Positions 32,502 to 42,040 of a stretch of DNA of 64,000 nt are shown piece after piece. This DNA comes from Chryseobacterium rhizoplanae (lineage in GTDB: Bacteria > Bacteroidota > Bacteroidia > Flavobacteriales > Weeksellaceae), in NCBI RefSeq assembly GCF_900182655.1, contig NZ_FXTC01000006.1, forward strand, positions 248,001-312,000, read 5' to 3'. The notes under the pieces are model-generated. The model did no database searches. It had not been told where the DNA came from and was given only the letters and a program-made list of their open reading frames with translations. How positions within the stretch are numbered: the stretch's first letter is position 1; each line of letters opens with the position of its first letter. The position numbers were made by a program, and so were the translations under genes.

Positions 32502-33548
32502 TTAATTTCTTAATCTAATATCTTTTGCAGTTGCAACAGGAACCTTAGTAATGCTTGTCACGGTTTTTCTCTTATGCGGTTCCCCATTGCTTTTAATTAG
32601 TGGTTTTGTTTTTGTCACATTAATATAAGTTGTTACTGTTCCAAATTTGGTTCCTCCAATGGTCACATCCACAGAATCTATGGTTTGTGATACAGTATAA
32701 TTATTATGAGTAGGATCTAATCTTTTTGCTGCATTATGTGCATTAAGGTATGGCTTTTCACTCAAATCTCCTCCAATTCCAAACCCAGGTGTTCCAGGAT
32801 TATTTTTCCCTGCAATATAAGATTCAAGAATTTCATGTAACACCGTTCCTCCTTTTGGCCGTCCAGTAGTATTTTCAATTATCTCTGCTTGATTTGGATT
32901 CATAATTTGATTTGTTTGAACAATTCCATTGTCGTCTATTTCACTTCCACCAAAAGCCCCTCCTAAAATCGGAGTATTATCAACACTATTTGAACTTGTT
33001 GCATCTAAATTTACCATGACAGAAGAATCATTTGTTGCTTCTAACAATTTTAATTCAGCAGCTGTTGCTGTTGCACCGTTTTTAATACTTCCAGTAACTT
33101 TCCCTTTTGAATTCATTTGCAAATTAAGATTTCCCGCTTTTGCCTGCAGTTGCTCAAATGCTTTATCTTTGAGGTCTCCTGAAAGTATTACATCTTTGTT
33201 TTGCATACCATCTGGGTCAATAAATCTAATCGGATTATTATATGCGTAAGCGTAAATAGACCAGCGACGGGATATTTCCGCTAGTGGGTCAACACTACCC
33301 CATCTTCCAATATCAGGCATATACATCCTAGCTCCATAATCCTCCCATCCGGTTTCTCTTTGTTTTTCTTTACCATTATATGAATAAGCATAATTTGGAG
33401 ATATTGAATTTGCAGTGCTCAGATCTCCGCCAAATTCTAATCCAAAGGGATAATAGTTTGTTGTCCTATCTATTTTCAGGTTACCGGAAGCATCTTTGTA
33501 ATACGCTAATCTGATGTTTCCTACCTGATCGGTATAGTTTATTAAGAT
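32502..33548 (-). CDS. Displaced Rhs tip cassette 1 with unidentified toxin domain
   Basis: The frame is open from 33548 (stop just upstream) but without a good start codon; the first Met is at 33326. The first 105 residues are Rhs core (NYTDQVGNIRLAYYKDASG; ARMYMPDIGRWGSVDPLAE), partly identical at the DNA level to 35170-35280 of the intact gene. The last 250 are a distinct toxin with GGTVLHEILESYIAGK, which looks like a metallopeptidase helix with Glu in place of the second His. It probably serves as a silent toxin end awaiting recombination. Confidence 0.65.
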   Translation of the reverse strand: MLINYTDQVGNIRLAYYKDASGNLKIDRTTNYYPFGLEFGGDLSTANSISPNYAYSYNGKEKQRETGWEDYGARMYMPDIGRWGSVDPLAEISRRWSIYAYAYNNPIRFIDPDGMQNKDVILSGDLKDKAFEQLQAKAGNLNLQMNSKGKVTGSIKNGATATAAELKLLEATNDSSVMVNLDATSSNSVDNTPILGGAFGGSEIDDNGIVQTNQIMNPNQAEIIENTTGRPKGGTVLHEILESYIAGKNNPGTPGFGIGGDLSEKPYLNAHNAAKRLDPTHNNYTVSQTIDSVDVTIGGTKFGTVTTYINVTKTKPLIKSNGEPHKRKTVTSITKVPVATAKDIRLRN

Positions 33549-33611
33549 TTAGGGTACTGTTTCCAATACCCTAAAAAATTACTATCAAAATACTTAAATT
33601 TTAGGAGTGTC

Positions 33612-34343
33612 CTAGTCCCAACTTTTCCATTCAGAATTCTCATCTTCTCTCCATAGCCCCTTTTCAATACCTAATGATAAAATAGGCTCTAATGAACTAT
33701 CAATTCCAAGTAAAGTTGCTATTGGGATTACTCTCAAATTATCTTTATCAACATCTTCTCCATTTTGAGTAAATCCTTCCCATTCATTTTCTTCCCATCT
33801 TGTTATCTCAGTTATTTTTTCACCAAACAAAACCTGTACTTCGGTTACTATTTGTGAATCCTGGGGTACATCTAGGTTCCATTTAATTTTATCATCAAGC
33901 CACCTCCAGATAATATTATTTGCATTCCACTCTATTGACATATCTGGAATATCCAATGTATAATGCTTATTATCAGGTAAAATTTGATATGCCCTAAAAC
34001 CTTCAACTTTGTAATAGTCATAAACTCCAAGCATCATTAGTTTACTCCATGAATCATGAATTTGTTTAAGTCTAAATATCCCAAGCCCATTAACATCCAA
34101 AGAAAATTCATTAGTATTTATATCTTTACTTAGTTTGGGGACGATTGAATTAAAAATTCTTAAAATATCTTCATAAAGATAATTTTCATTGCCTGCTAAT
34201 ATTAATTCAAATTGTAGTTTTTCTAAATTCCCGATTGTATATGCAAATCTGGGATTTTCGCTTGTTTGCACTACTGTAATATGAAAGCCATCTCTTTCAA
34301 TATTATTTTTAATTTTTTTGAAAAATTCCTCTTTATTATTCAT
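33612..34343 (-). CDS. DUF4262-domain protein, likely immunity for the HNH Rhs toxin
   Basis: 243 residues. The N-terminal 130 match DUF4262 (FHITVVQTSENPRFAYTIGN; FELILAGNENYLYEDILRI). The C-terminal part has DDKIKWNLDVPQDSQIV and acidic Trp-rich segments (ITRWEENEWEGFTQNGED), which fits binding a basic nuclease. It starts 11 bp after the large Rhs gene on the same strand, the standard immunity position. Confidence 0.75.
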   Translation of the reverse strand: MNNKEEFFKKIKNNIERDGFHITVVQTSENPRFAYTIGNLEKLQFELILAGNENYLYEDILRIFNSIVPKLSKDINTNEFSLDVNGLGIFRLKQIHDSWSKLMMLGVYDYYKVEGFRAYQILPDNKHYTLDIPDMSIEWNANNIIWRWLDDKIKWNLDVPQDSQIVTEVQVLFGEKITEITRWEENEWEGFTQNGEDVDKDNLRVIPIATLLGIDSSLEPILSLGIEKGLWREDENSEWKSWD

Positions 34344-34354
34344 TTGTATATTTA

Positions 34355-37300
34355 TTATCTATGTAATTCTTTATGACAAGGTTTACATACTGCTGCACCA
34401 TTACTCATATCTGTAGGTCCACCATCCGCATGTCGCTTTATATGATGAGCATCTACTTCTTCAACAGTTTTTTTCTGACGACATTGTGGACATAGTCCAT
34501 TTTGGTTATCCAACATCTTAGCCCTTTCATTTTTAGTCCAGACTCTCTTCTTATCTCTTTCACCTGGAGGTACGCTACCTTTACCTTTAGGGGGTTTGGG
34601 TATTTCTGATAAAGCTTTGCTTTCTGCTTTCGCTTCTGCTTTAGCAGCAGCTTTCGCTTCTGCCTTCGCTTCCGCCTTTAATACTGCTGCAGCTGTTTTT
34701 ACTTCTACTTTTGCTTGTGGAACTAGATTTAATGCCAGTAATTTCCAAGCCATAGTCTTGTCAGCAGGATTACCATCAAGATCACGCCCGGTAGCTATTG
34801 TATAAAGCTCTTCAGTGGGAGTTACTGTTTTAATGACTGCCATAAAGGCTTCACTATTGGCTTTCCCATGCTCTTCTTCCGCTCTTGCCTGAATGCCCCC
34901 TTTGGACTTCATATACATTCTGAAACGGAAATCATCGGGCTCCAGTCCTTCTAGTTCCACTGCATCTACAACTCTGTTTCCACTGAAGGCATAAGTTGAC
35001 CATGTATGATACTGCTCTGCCAAAGGATCTACATTAAAGAACCTTGCCATCCCTGCATCATAATTCCTCCATCTGTAAGAACTCCATTTGGTATCAATCT
35101 GGTTTTCCTGTCCCTGCATAGAGTATCTATAGCTCGGAGTTAGTGTACCATTTATATTAAAATCGCCACCAAACTCAAGTCCGAAAGGGTAGTAATGGTT
35201 GGTTCTGTCAATTTTCAGGTTTCCGGAAGCATCTTTGTAATACGCTAATCTGATGTTTCCTACCTGATCGGTATAGTTGTAAATATACAGATTTTTAACA
35301 AAGTCATAATACCCTTCTGCAGTAGGAACAAAGCTTAATATATCATCAGTATACTGAAATCCATCCAGATAATCAGTTTTGCTGACGGCTTCCGTCTGTC
35401 CTCTGCCTGTTCCATAGGTATAGACTTTTCTCAGTTTGGCTCCGGCAGCATTATACAGGTATTTTGTATTGACATTGTAGGTCTCAAAATCATGAGTATT
35501 ATATAATTTATTAAATTTTATATAGTTGGGAAGATTAAGATAATTATAGTCTATCTGGAGCATCCCTCTATCCTCATGGGTAATCATATTTCCGTTGCCG
35601 TCATAAGGAATTGCGGTTGATACAGAAGCCGGATAGCCGGCATAGTTACTTGTAGCATCACTCACCGTATTCACCCTGTTTCCGGTGTAAGTATAGGTGA
35701 GATCGTCAATCTGCTCTGCTCCAAAATTTTGCAACAATCTATTTCTTTTCAGACTTTGGATATTACCATTTACATCATAGGTAAGACTTTCATTAAAATA
35801 GTTATTCTTTGGAAGGGCTGCATTAGGTTCGGAATAAATACCATTTTTTAGCCTTTCTAATCCATCATACTGGTAATTATACCTTCTAAATGTTCCATTA
35901 TCAGCACTTGACCAATCTATTTCTGCAATATTCCCATTGTATTTTCCGGTAGAAACCTCCGAATAAACAGGATTATGGTATTTAAGCTCATAGGCAAAGA
36001 GTTTTCCGTTCAAGTTGGCGGGATCATTCACTTTCGTAATCCATCCTCGGATATTGTAAGTCTGGTCTATAGACTGTAAAGGAGTACCTGTAGTATTTCC
36101 TGTTTTTTTATTGGTAAGCTGTCCCAGATCATTGTATGTGTTTTCTACTAATAGTTCTTCTGTTAGACTGTTCACCTTATGATAGAGCTTCAGCAGTCTT
36201 TTCTGGTCGTCGTATACAAATCTCTCTTTGATTACCACTTCAGCATCTGCACTTCCTTTTTTGTGATAGGTGTAACTTTCATCCACAGCACCGGAGAAAT
36301 CAAGCTTGAATTCCTTTTTAGTATAACCACCTAAATGGTTCCAGCTTTTCTCCGCCACCTTTCCACCTTTGGTGTTATAATAGAAATAGGTTTTCGTCCA
36401 GTTATCATCTTCTATGTTTTTTACATAAGATGCTGTTGGCAAACCTTGGGTATTGGCACCTCCATTGAGAGCCTTATCTTCATTAACTACATATTGATCG
36501 AGGATTTTCGCCGGAGGGAATTCTTTAGTATCCCTTGGATAAGAATCATAGTAATTAACAGAAAGAAGCGTCTGAAAATTAGTAAAAAGAGTATTGGTAT
36601 AATACACTACAATCCCATTTTTGCTAAAACCTACAGCAGTAGGGGTTTCGCTGATAACAAGATTATTAATCTGTGCCTGTAGATCCGCCCGGCTTCCTCC
36701 GGAGATAAGTCCGGTGTAGGCAACACGACCAAAGGCATCATATTTGGTCAGCAGCCACTGCCCTTTATTTTTCAGATTCACATCCTGGGTAAGGATCGGA
36801 CGGTCTGCTGCATCATACACCACAGATTCCCAATCGTCTCTTCCGGGAAGTCTTTTCTCCACCTGTCTGTTCAAACCATCATATCGATATTGGTAACAAA
36901 GGCTGTTTAGAATATCTGTGGTTACAACATTGTTATTCTGTTCAATTTTCTTTACCGCCAGAGCAGGAATTACAAATGCCTTTTGACCATATTCATTGTA
37001 CACATAGTAGGTATCTATGTTTTGTGTTCCATCTGTTCTACGTACCAGTACAGTTTCCCCACGTCCGTTCTGAAACTGGATAACCGGAGTTCCGTCTTCA
37101 TCGGTAACCGTATTTTTGTATAATATCCCCGCGGCATAAAATTCACTTCCCGGCACTATGGATACAGAAGAAACAGTTTTGTTATCTGTAGCTGTGGTTG
37201 TATTGGTGATAAATTTCTTTACCTCTGTTCCCAGATTTACTTCATATTTAAGCTTTTGGGTATGTCCACCCGCCATTTTCCAGGGATCACCCGGCTGGGC

Positions 37301-37693
37301 CACTTGCTTCACCCTGTCTAAGGGAGAATTTTCAATCTCTTTTTCTGTATACGCATTGGTGACACCGTAATAAGAATTAACCGTGCTTTCATTGATAATC
37401 CCGGTATGGATTGCAGAATTAAGGGTATTGGCCGGAACTGGAAGAATATCCTTAACCTGTCTTCCAAACCCATCATAAATAATGGGGGTAACTAAATCTT
37501 TCCCTGTAGTGGTCGCTTTTACATTGACAATCTGTTTTGGTCGTCCTAATCCGTCAAAATAGGTAATGGTCTCAGTTTTCTTACTGCAATCACCGCTCAG
37601 ACAGGTTTTGGATTGTATATAGTTTTCTGTGGTACTTTGTGCATAGGTCATCATGGCTGTAAACAGCAGACCTAATAATTGCATTTTTTTCAT
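34355..37693 (-). CDS. Rhs-repeat toxin protein with C-terminal HNH nuclease
   Basis: 1112 residues with signal peptide (LLFTAMMTYAQ). A DUF6443-like start (CLSGDCSKKTETITYFDGLG) is followed by YD-type repeats that build a shell, then the Rhs core signature (YYPFGLEFGGD; DAGMARFFNVDPLAEQ) near residue 930. A helical Ala/Glu/Lys linker near 1020-1050 precedes an HNH nuclease (about 1060-1112; GLCPQCRQKKTVEEVDAHHI and VCKPCHKELH, with a four-Cys zinc site). It is coupled to the upstream Rhs-like protein by a 6-bp gap and followed by the DUF4262 immunity gene. Confidence 0.88.
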   Translation of the reverse strand: MKKMQLLGLLFTAMMTYAQSTTENYIQSKTCLSGDCSKKTETITYFDGLGRPKQIVNVKATTTGKDLVTPIIYDGFGRQVKDILPVPANTLNSAIHTGIINESTVNSYYGVTNAYTEKEIENSPLDRVKQVAQPGDPWKMAGGHTQKLKYEVNLGTEVKKFITNTTTATDNKTVSSVSIVPGSEFYAAGILYKNTVTDEDGTPVIQFQNGRGETVLVRRTDGTQNIDTYYVYNEYGQKAFVIPALAVKKIEQNNNVVTTDILNSLCYQYRYDGLNRQVEKRLPGRDDWESVVYDAADRPILTQDVNLKNKGQWLLTKYDAFGRVAYTGLISGGSRADLQAQINNLVISETPTAVGFSKNGIVVYYTNTLFTNFQTLLSVNYYDSYPRDTKEFPPAKILDQYVVNEDKALNGGANTQGLPTASYVKNIEDDNWTKTYFYYNTKGGKVAEKSWNHLGGYTKKEFKLDFSGAVDESYTYHKKGSADAEVVIKERFVYDDQKRLLKLYHKVNSLTEELLVENTYNDLGQLTNKKTGNTTGTPLQSIDQTYNIRGWITKVNDPANLNGKLFAYELKYHNPVYSEVSTGKYNGNIAEIDWSSADNGTFRRYNYQYDGLERLKNGIYSEPNAALPKNNYFNESLTYDVNGNIQSLKRNRLLQNFGAEQIDDLTYTYTGNRVNTVSDATSNYAGYPASVSTAIPYDGNGNMITHEDRGMLQIDYNYLNLPNYIKFNKLYNTHDFETYNVNTKYLYNAAGAKLRKVYTYGTGRGQTEAVSKTDYLDGFQYTDDILSFVPTAEGYYDFVKNLYIYNYTDQVGNIRLAYYKDASGNLKIDRTNHYYPFGLEFGGDFNINGTLTPSYRYSMQGQENQIDTKWSSYRWRNYDAGMARFFNVDPLAEQYHTWSTYAFSGNRVVDAVELEGLEPDDFRFRMYMKSKGGIQARAEEEHGKANSEAFMAVIKTVTPTEELYTIATGRDLDGNPADKTMAWKLLALNLVPQAKVEVKTAAAVLKAEAKAEAKAAAKAEAKAESKALSEIPKPPKGKGSVPPGERDKKRVWTKNERAKMLDNQNGLCPQCRQKKTVEEVDAHHIKRHADGGPTDMSNGAAVCKPCHKELHR

Positions 37694-37699
37694 TTGTGT

Positions 37700-40600
37700 T
37701 TACTGCTTATAATTATACTTAAATTCTTTAACGACCTTATAACTGTAGGTTCCGGCACTGTCTCTTTCCCTGATCTGAACCTGCTTCAAACGGTTGGCAC
37801 TGTCATAGACATACAGCTCTCTTATTCCTGATGGGGGTGTAATGGTCGTTACTCCTACTAAAGGATCATAAGTATACTTGGTTGTCATTCCAACAGGCTG
37901 AAAAGCATCAAGAGCCAATAAGAGTTCAGCTTCTTTGGTTGGATCAGCTGCATCTTCATTGGACTTGGTCACGATAGTAGTAATCATCCCTTCCACCTGG
38001 CTATACAATGCTCCTACAACTTTGGCAATCGGTCTGGTCTTATTGTATCCCCAAACAATGCTTACTGGTGTCCCGTCTTTCTCCCTGTATTGAAGAATAT
38101 TCCCCTTATCATCATATTTTTCATAGGTGACATCCTTAGAGGAAGTAGTAGGGCTCAGCGTATCATAGGAATATTCAGATAGTGGAAGCACCAAATTTCC
38201 GGTAATTGCATGAGGTAGAGCGGTTGGATAAATAGTCTCTTCCCTTGAAGTTACTTTGGTGATATTATCTACTGTTTGTTGTGCTTTCGTTTCCAACGAA
38301 ATACCCACCATATTTTTATCAATCATCAACTGATTGTTTTTCTCATGAGCGTACTGATATGTTTTTTCCGTTGTAGATAGATCTGGGAATATGATTTTTT
38401 CCGAAGTTATCTGGGTATGTTTAGGATTATTATAGAAATACTGGGTTTCTGTTTTCATCGCATTTCCGTTCAGGTAATCTATTGTTTTCTGGGACTTCAG
38501 ATATTCAAAATGGGAAATGTTTTTGTACTGCATAATGTCCAGGTTATCCAATTTATCTTCATAAGTAATAGGCCCTACCGGTTTACCAAAACAAACATCA
38601 TTATAGGATTGAGTAGTATTTTGCGCTCCTGATGCTTGGCAATTCTTATAACCATCTAAAGCATTATATCGGTGAGAATGATTGGCTGCACAATAGGTAT
38701 ACGAAATGGTTTTTACCACATCTTCTGCCGTACAGAGCTTTGTCTCATTCTTGGTAACAGGATTATCATAATTTTTTCTAATAGAAAAGCCATCCACCTG
38801 ATATTTTCTGTTGTTATCTTCTTCATAATTCATCTCTACACTTCGCAACAGATTACCTTCGGCATCCAGATATTTAGTCAAAAGTTCGCGTCCATTTTTC
38901 CATCCAAAATTTGTCCAAACTGAGTTTCGGATATTATCTCCATGAAGTACTTTACCAAAATCATCTGAACTAATAGAATAATTATGGATAATATTGGACT
39001 TCCCCTCTACAATTTCCTGTACCGTTTTATAGAATACATTGGGATGGGTAGCAAAGAGTTGGTTAATATTGGAAGAAGTCACCATTGTATAAGGAAATCT
39101 TTCTACACCTGTAGGAACAGATCCGCTTGGTAAGTTAGGGTTATTTGTGCTACAGGTTCTGGTATAAAGAAGCTGCTCCTCAAATGCAGGAGTTCTTAAC
39201 ACCACGGCTTCTGTATATTGATCATTCAAATCACGGTAAATAAACTTTCTTGTATTGGCTACACCATTTTCAGATGTATCTACAATCTTGGCGATTCTTA
39301 ACCCGCCAATAGGGGCTTCTCTGTCTCCATACACCGCCTCTTTAGTGGTATAGCTCGCTGATGCAGTAGAACGGGTACAAACAAACAGCGTCCAAAGCTT
39401 AAGGGTTAAAGGCTCATCTTTCTGAACATGGGCAAAAACGCCTGCTCCATTATTGGTAGGAAAAGTAACCGAATTACCAGCACTGGTAACAATTCCGGTA
39501 GGGGTTTTAAAATATAATGGGACAGCCTGACCATTAGAATTTAACAATGAAACAATTGCTCTGTGTTTCCCCGTAACCTGCTCAGCAGGATCACATGAAC
39601 TGTTAAATTGTGCACTTCCTCCCAAAGTGATGTCTTCTGTCCGAAGCGGAGTAAAAGCTACTGTATTTTCAACATGACCGTTAGTATCATCAGCGGTGGC
39701 TTTGATTTGAGTTCCAGTTCTTTCAGAGGGACTGAGCATTACATTTTTTTCTATTGCAGTATGGTTTTCGTAGAAAAACTCTGTTGATCCTTTAGTAGGA
39801 TAAATAATCTTTTGAAGTATCCCAATAGCTGTATTTTGCGGAACAACAGACTGTGATGCCCCATTATATGAACTCCACATAGATACCTTTTCTATATTAG
39901 GAACCAGATTGGTATTGGAGGTATTACCATTATAATATCCCCAGCTATCCCTGCTAAAGGCAAGTCTTTGAGGAAATACATCTGGTAAGTTGTACTGGAA
40001 TCCATAGGTCGTGTTTAAAACACTGTCCACTACAGAAGTAAGAAACAGACGGTTATTTGCTGTAAGGTTGTAATTGAGAGTAACGTCATTAATAATACTA
40101 CCATTAACCTTTTTGGTAACTTTCTGTAATCGTTTATAATCACCGCTACCTCCCGATTGTAGATAATCAAAAATAATTTCTCCATAAGATGGATTGTTAC
40201 TGTATATTCTTTTAATCTGTTTTCCAGCTACAGTCTGGTTATGGCTGATCAGTTCACTTACCTGAGGGTACCTTATAAATGCGGAATTCCCACAGCTTGA
40301 TGTCATTGGACCCGCATTAGGTGATGTATAGGATAATGTTTGTGACTGACTCATAGTCGCAGTATATCCGCCATCCACATTCTCAAAAAATACAACTTCT
40401 CCGCTGGATATGTCTTCAATTTTTGTCAGATACCACGCTGTGGTAGAAATTGATATCAGAGAATGTCCGGCTCCAGCAGTACGGTTGGAAGTCGTCTCTT
40501 TGTCTGTAAAGTAATATTTGATTCCATTATCTACCGTTATGATAAAAGAATTCCCTCCACTTGTCCCCTCAATAACAACATCCTTTTGGGAATAAATCAC

Positions 40601-41125
40601 AGAAATTCCTTTTTTGTCAAAAACAAATTTAATCTGCATTCCCCCAAAGCTGGCCATATACAAATCCTGCTCTGTATCTATATCATCAAAGGAGGCATCC
40701 TGGAAAAATTGCATAGCAGCGGTTGTATTAGCACCCAAATCTCCAATATTGGTTGGAATGTTAATATTGGATTGATTGTCCTCATCAGGAAGATCTCTTA
40801 TTACCCTTGTAATAACACCACCTGAAACAATATTCCAGCCCAATCCGGTAGAACCGTTCATATCATCTACTTTGACTCCATTAGAGAAGTAATTGAGTCT
40901 GATTGGAATATTAATATTTCCGGCTGCAAAAGATGTTACGGGAATATCAACATTAGCATTCCCTGTAAAAAGGCTTACCGGAAGATTTCCAAAAGCGCCT
41001 AGTTTGTAAGACTCCGCTGATGGTGGGATGATATTTGGAAGGGTGGATTGTTTGCTGCCAGTAGTTTGCGCGAGAGCTACACTCATAGACAAGCAAAAGA
41101 ATAAGCTTGTAATATTTCTTTTCAT
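37700..41125 (-). CDS. Rhs-type shell protein, partner of the HNH Rhs toxin
   Basis: 1141 residues with a signal peptide (LSMSVALAQ). The N-terminal part (LPNIIPPSAESYKLGAFGNL; GLGWNIVSGGVITRVIRDLPD) is the typical Bacteroidetes SpvB/Rhs start, the rest beta-rich with YD-like repeats near the end (SYDTLSPTT; YDDKGNILQYREKDGTP; YVYDSANRLKQVQIR). No toxin end is present. It is transcribed just before the HNH Rhs protein and probably forms part of the same encapsulating complex at the surface. Confidence 0.82.
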   Translation of the reverse strand: MKRNITSLFFCLSMSVALAQTTGSKQSTLPNIIPPSAESYKLGAFGNLPVSLFTGNANVDIPVTSFAAGNINIPIRLNYFSNGVKVDDMNGSTGLGWNIVSGGVITRVIRDLPDEDNQSNINIPTNIGDLGANTTAAMQFFQDASFDDIDTEQDLYMASFGGMQIKFVFDKKGISVIYSQKDVVIEGTSGGNSFIITVDNGIKYYFTDKETTSNRTAGAGHSLISISTTAWYLTKIEDISSGEVVFFENVDGGYTATMSQSQTLSYTSPNAGPMTSSCGNSAFIRYPQVSELISHNQTVAGKQIKRIYSNNPSYGEIIFDYLQSGGSGDYKRLQKVTKKVNGSIINDVTLNYNLTANNRLFLTSVVDSVLNTTYGFQYNLPDVFPQRLAFSRDSWGYYNGNTSNTNLVPNIEKVSMWSSYNGASQSVVPQNTAIGILQKIIYPTKGSTEFFYENHTAIEKNVMLSPSERTGTQIKATADDTNGHVENTVAFTPLRTEDITLGGSAQFNSSCDPAEQVTGKHRAIVSLLNSNGQAVPLYFKTPTGIVTSAGNSVTFPTNNGAGVFAHVQKDEPLTLKLWTLFVCTRSTASASYTTKEAVYGDREAPIGGLRIAKIVDTSENGVANTRKFIYRDLNDQYTEAVVLRTPAFEEQLLYTRTCSTNNPNLPSGSVPTGVERFPYTMVTSSNINQLFATHPNVFYKTVQEIVEGKSNIIHNYSISSDDFGKVLHGDNIRNSVWTNFGWKNGRELLTKYLDAEGNLLRSVEMNYEEDNNRKYQVDGFSIRKNYDNPVTKNETKLCTAEDVVKTISYTYCAANHSHRYNALDGYKNCQASGAQNTTQSYNDVCFGKPVGPITYEDKLDNLDIMQYKNISHFEYLKSQKTIDYLNGNAMKTETQYFYNNPKHTQITSEKIIFPDLSTTEKTYQYAHEKNNQLMIDKNMVGISLETKAQQTVDNITKVTSREETIYPTALPHAITGNLVLPLSEYSYDTLSPTTSSKDVTYEKYDDKGNILQYREKDGTPVSIVWGYNKTRPIAKVVGALYSQVEGMITTIVTKSNEDAADPTKEAELLLALDAFQPVGMTTKYTYDPLVGVTTITPPSGIRELYVYDSANRLKQVQIRERDSAGTYSYKVVKEFKYNYKQ

Positions 41126-41306
41126 TTGTATTTATTTCTTAATTAATTTAGCATTCGCCGTTTTATTAGTATCAGTTTTTACCGTCACCAGGTAAGCTCC
41201 CTGTACCAAAGCCTGCGTATTAATTTTAGTTACTCTGTTTTTAGTTTTCAAACTCTGAAGCTGTCTTCCGCTCATATCATACAATAGAATATCTGCTTCC
41301 TTAAAG

Positions 41307-41328
41307 CCCTGTCCTGAGCCTGTCGAAG
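41307..41328. repeat. Short REP-like sequence inside a coding region
   Basis: CCCTGTCCTGAGCCTGTCGA (the widespread CTTCGACAGGCTCAGG-type motif) lies in frame in the T9SS gene and adds the STGSGQG stretch inside the sorting domain. Confidence 0.55.
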
Positions 41329-41670
41329 AATCAAAACCGATTTCTACGTAAGCATAATCAGATACCGGGTTCGGATAGATTTTGATGTCATATTTTTCAA
41401 TCAGCTGATCAACCTGTTTGTCTCCAAGCTTTACGATCTTCCAGTTTTCTTTACCCAATTCTTCTGCGCTGGTTCCGGCCAGAACAATAGAGCCATCCCT
41501 GTTCAGTTTTACATCAGAAAGTCTTTCTTCCTTCTTTCTGGATTCTCCTTTTACATGTTTTCTCCACTGTTCATTTCCATTCTGATCCAAATACAGCATC
41601 CAAAAGGTTTCATCATCGGTTTGTATTCTTCCTTCTGCCTGAGTGTAGCCTCCCAGCAGAATGCCTTTAG

Positions 41671-41702
41671 ACTTCCCGCTTCCATCTTCCTGCTTCCCGC
41701 TT
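41671..41702. repeat. Purine-rich short repeat inside a coding region
   Basis: CTTCCCGCTTCCATCTTCC followed by TGCTTCCCGCTT. It adds GKQEDGSGKSK to a loop of the T9SS protein; similar GGAAGC-type text occurs between genes near 305-330 and 400-420. Confidence 0.4.
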
Positions 41703-42040
41703 ATTACACTCATACTCATCAGGATATCACGGTTTTTGAAATTATAGGATTTCTGCCACTGTTCATCACCTCTTTCATTTAAAGAAATCAGCCATAGGTC
41801 TGTTCCTTCTTCAATTCCAACAGTTTTGTTTCCTGATCTTTCCGATCTGGATTCTCCACCAATAACAAAGCCTGTTGAAGTTAGTGCCAGGGTTCTGATA
41901 TGATCATCTCCCTTTCCTCCAAAATTCTTTTCCCATTCTACTTTTCCGTTTTTATCGAGTTTTACGATCCAGTAATCACCTTCTCCGAAGTTATCCGTGG
42001 ATTTTGCGATACGGGATACGGCCAACAACGTTTTTTTAAC

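Larger units (their letters stand above)
41132..42028 (-). pseudogene. T9SS-sorted surface protein, 5' part missing
   Basis: 298 residues without a signal peptide. It shows repeats of the form DYWIVKLDKNGKVEWEKNFGG (here W-V-L units: DLWLISLNERGDEQWQKSY) and a type A type-IX-secretion sorting domain (IYPNPVSDYAYVEI ... LVTVKTDTNKTANAKLIKK). Normal members are longer and begin with a signal peptide; the text breaks off at LLAVSRIAKS about base 42030. It lies 6 bp before the Rhs operon, so the missing end probably held the operon promoter. Two short repeat insertions are in frame. Confidence 0.8.

Noticed and set aside
41900..42040. N-terminal 47 codons of the longest HsdM frame
   Set aside because: These bases are the antisense of the T9SS gene and give no HsdM-like protein; they are open by chance up to the breakpoint.
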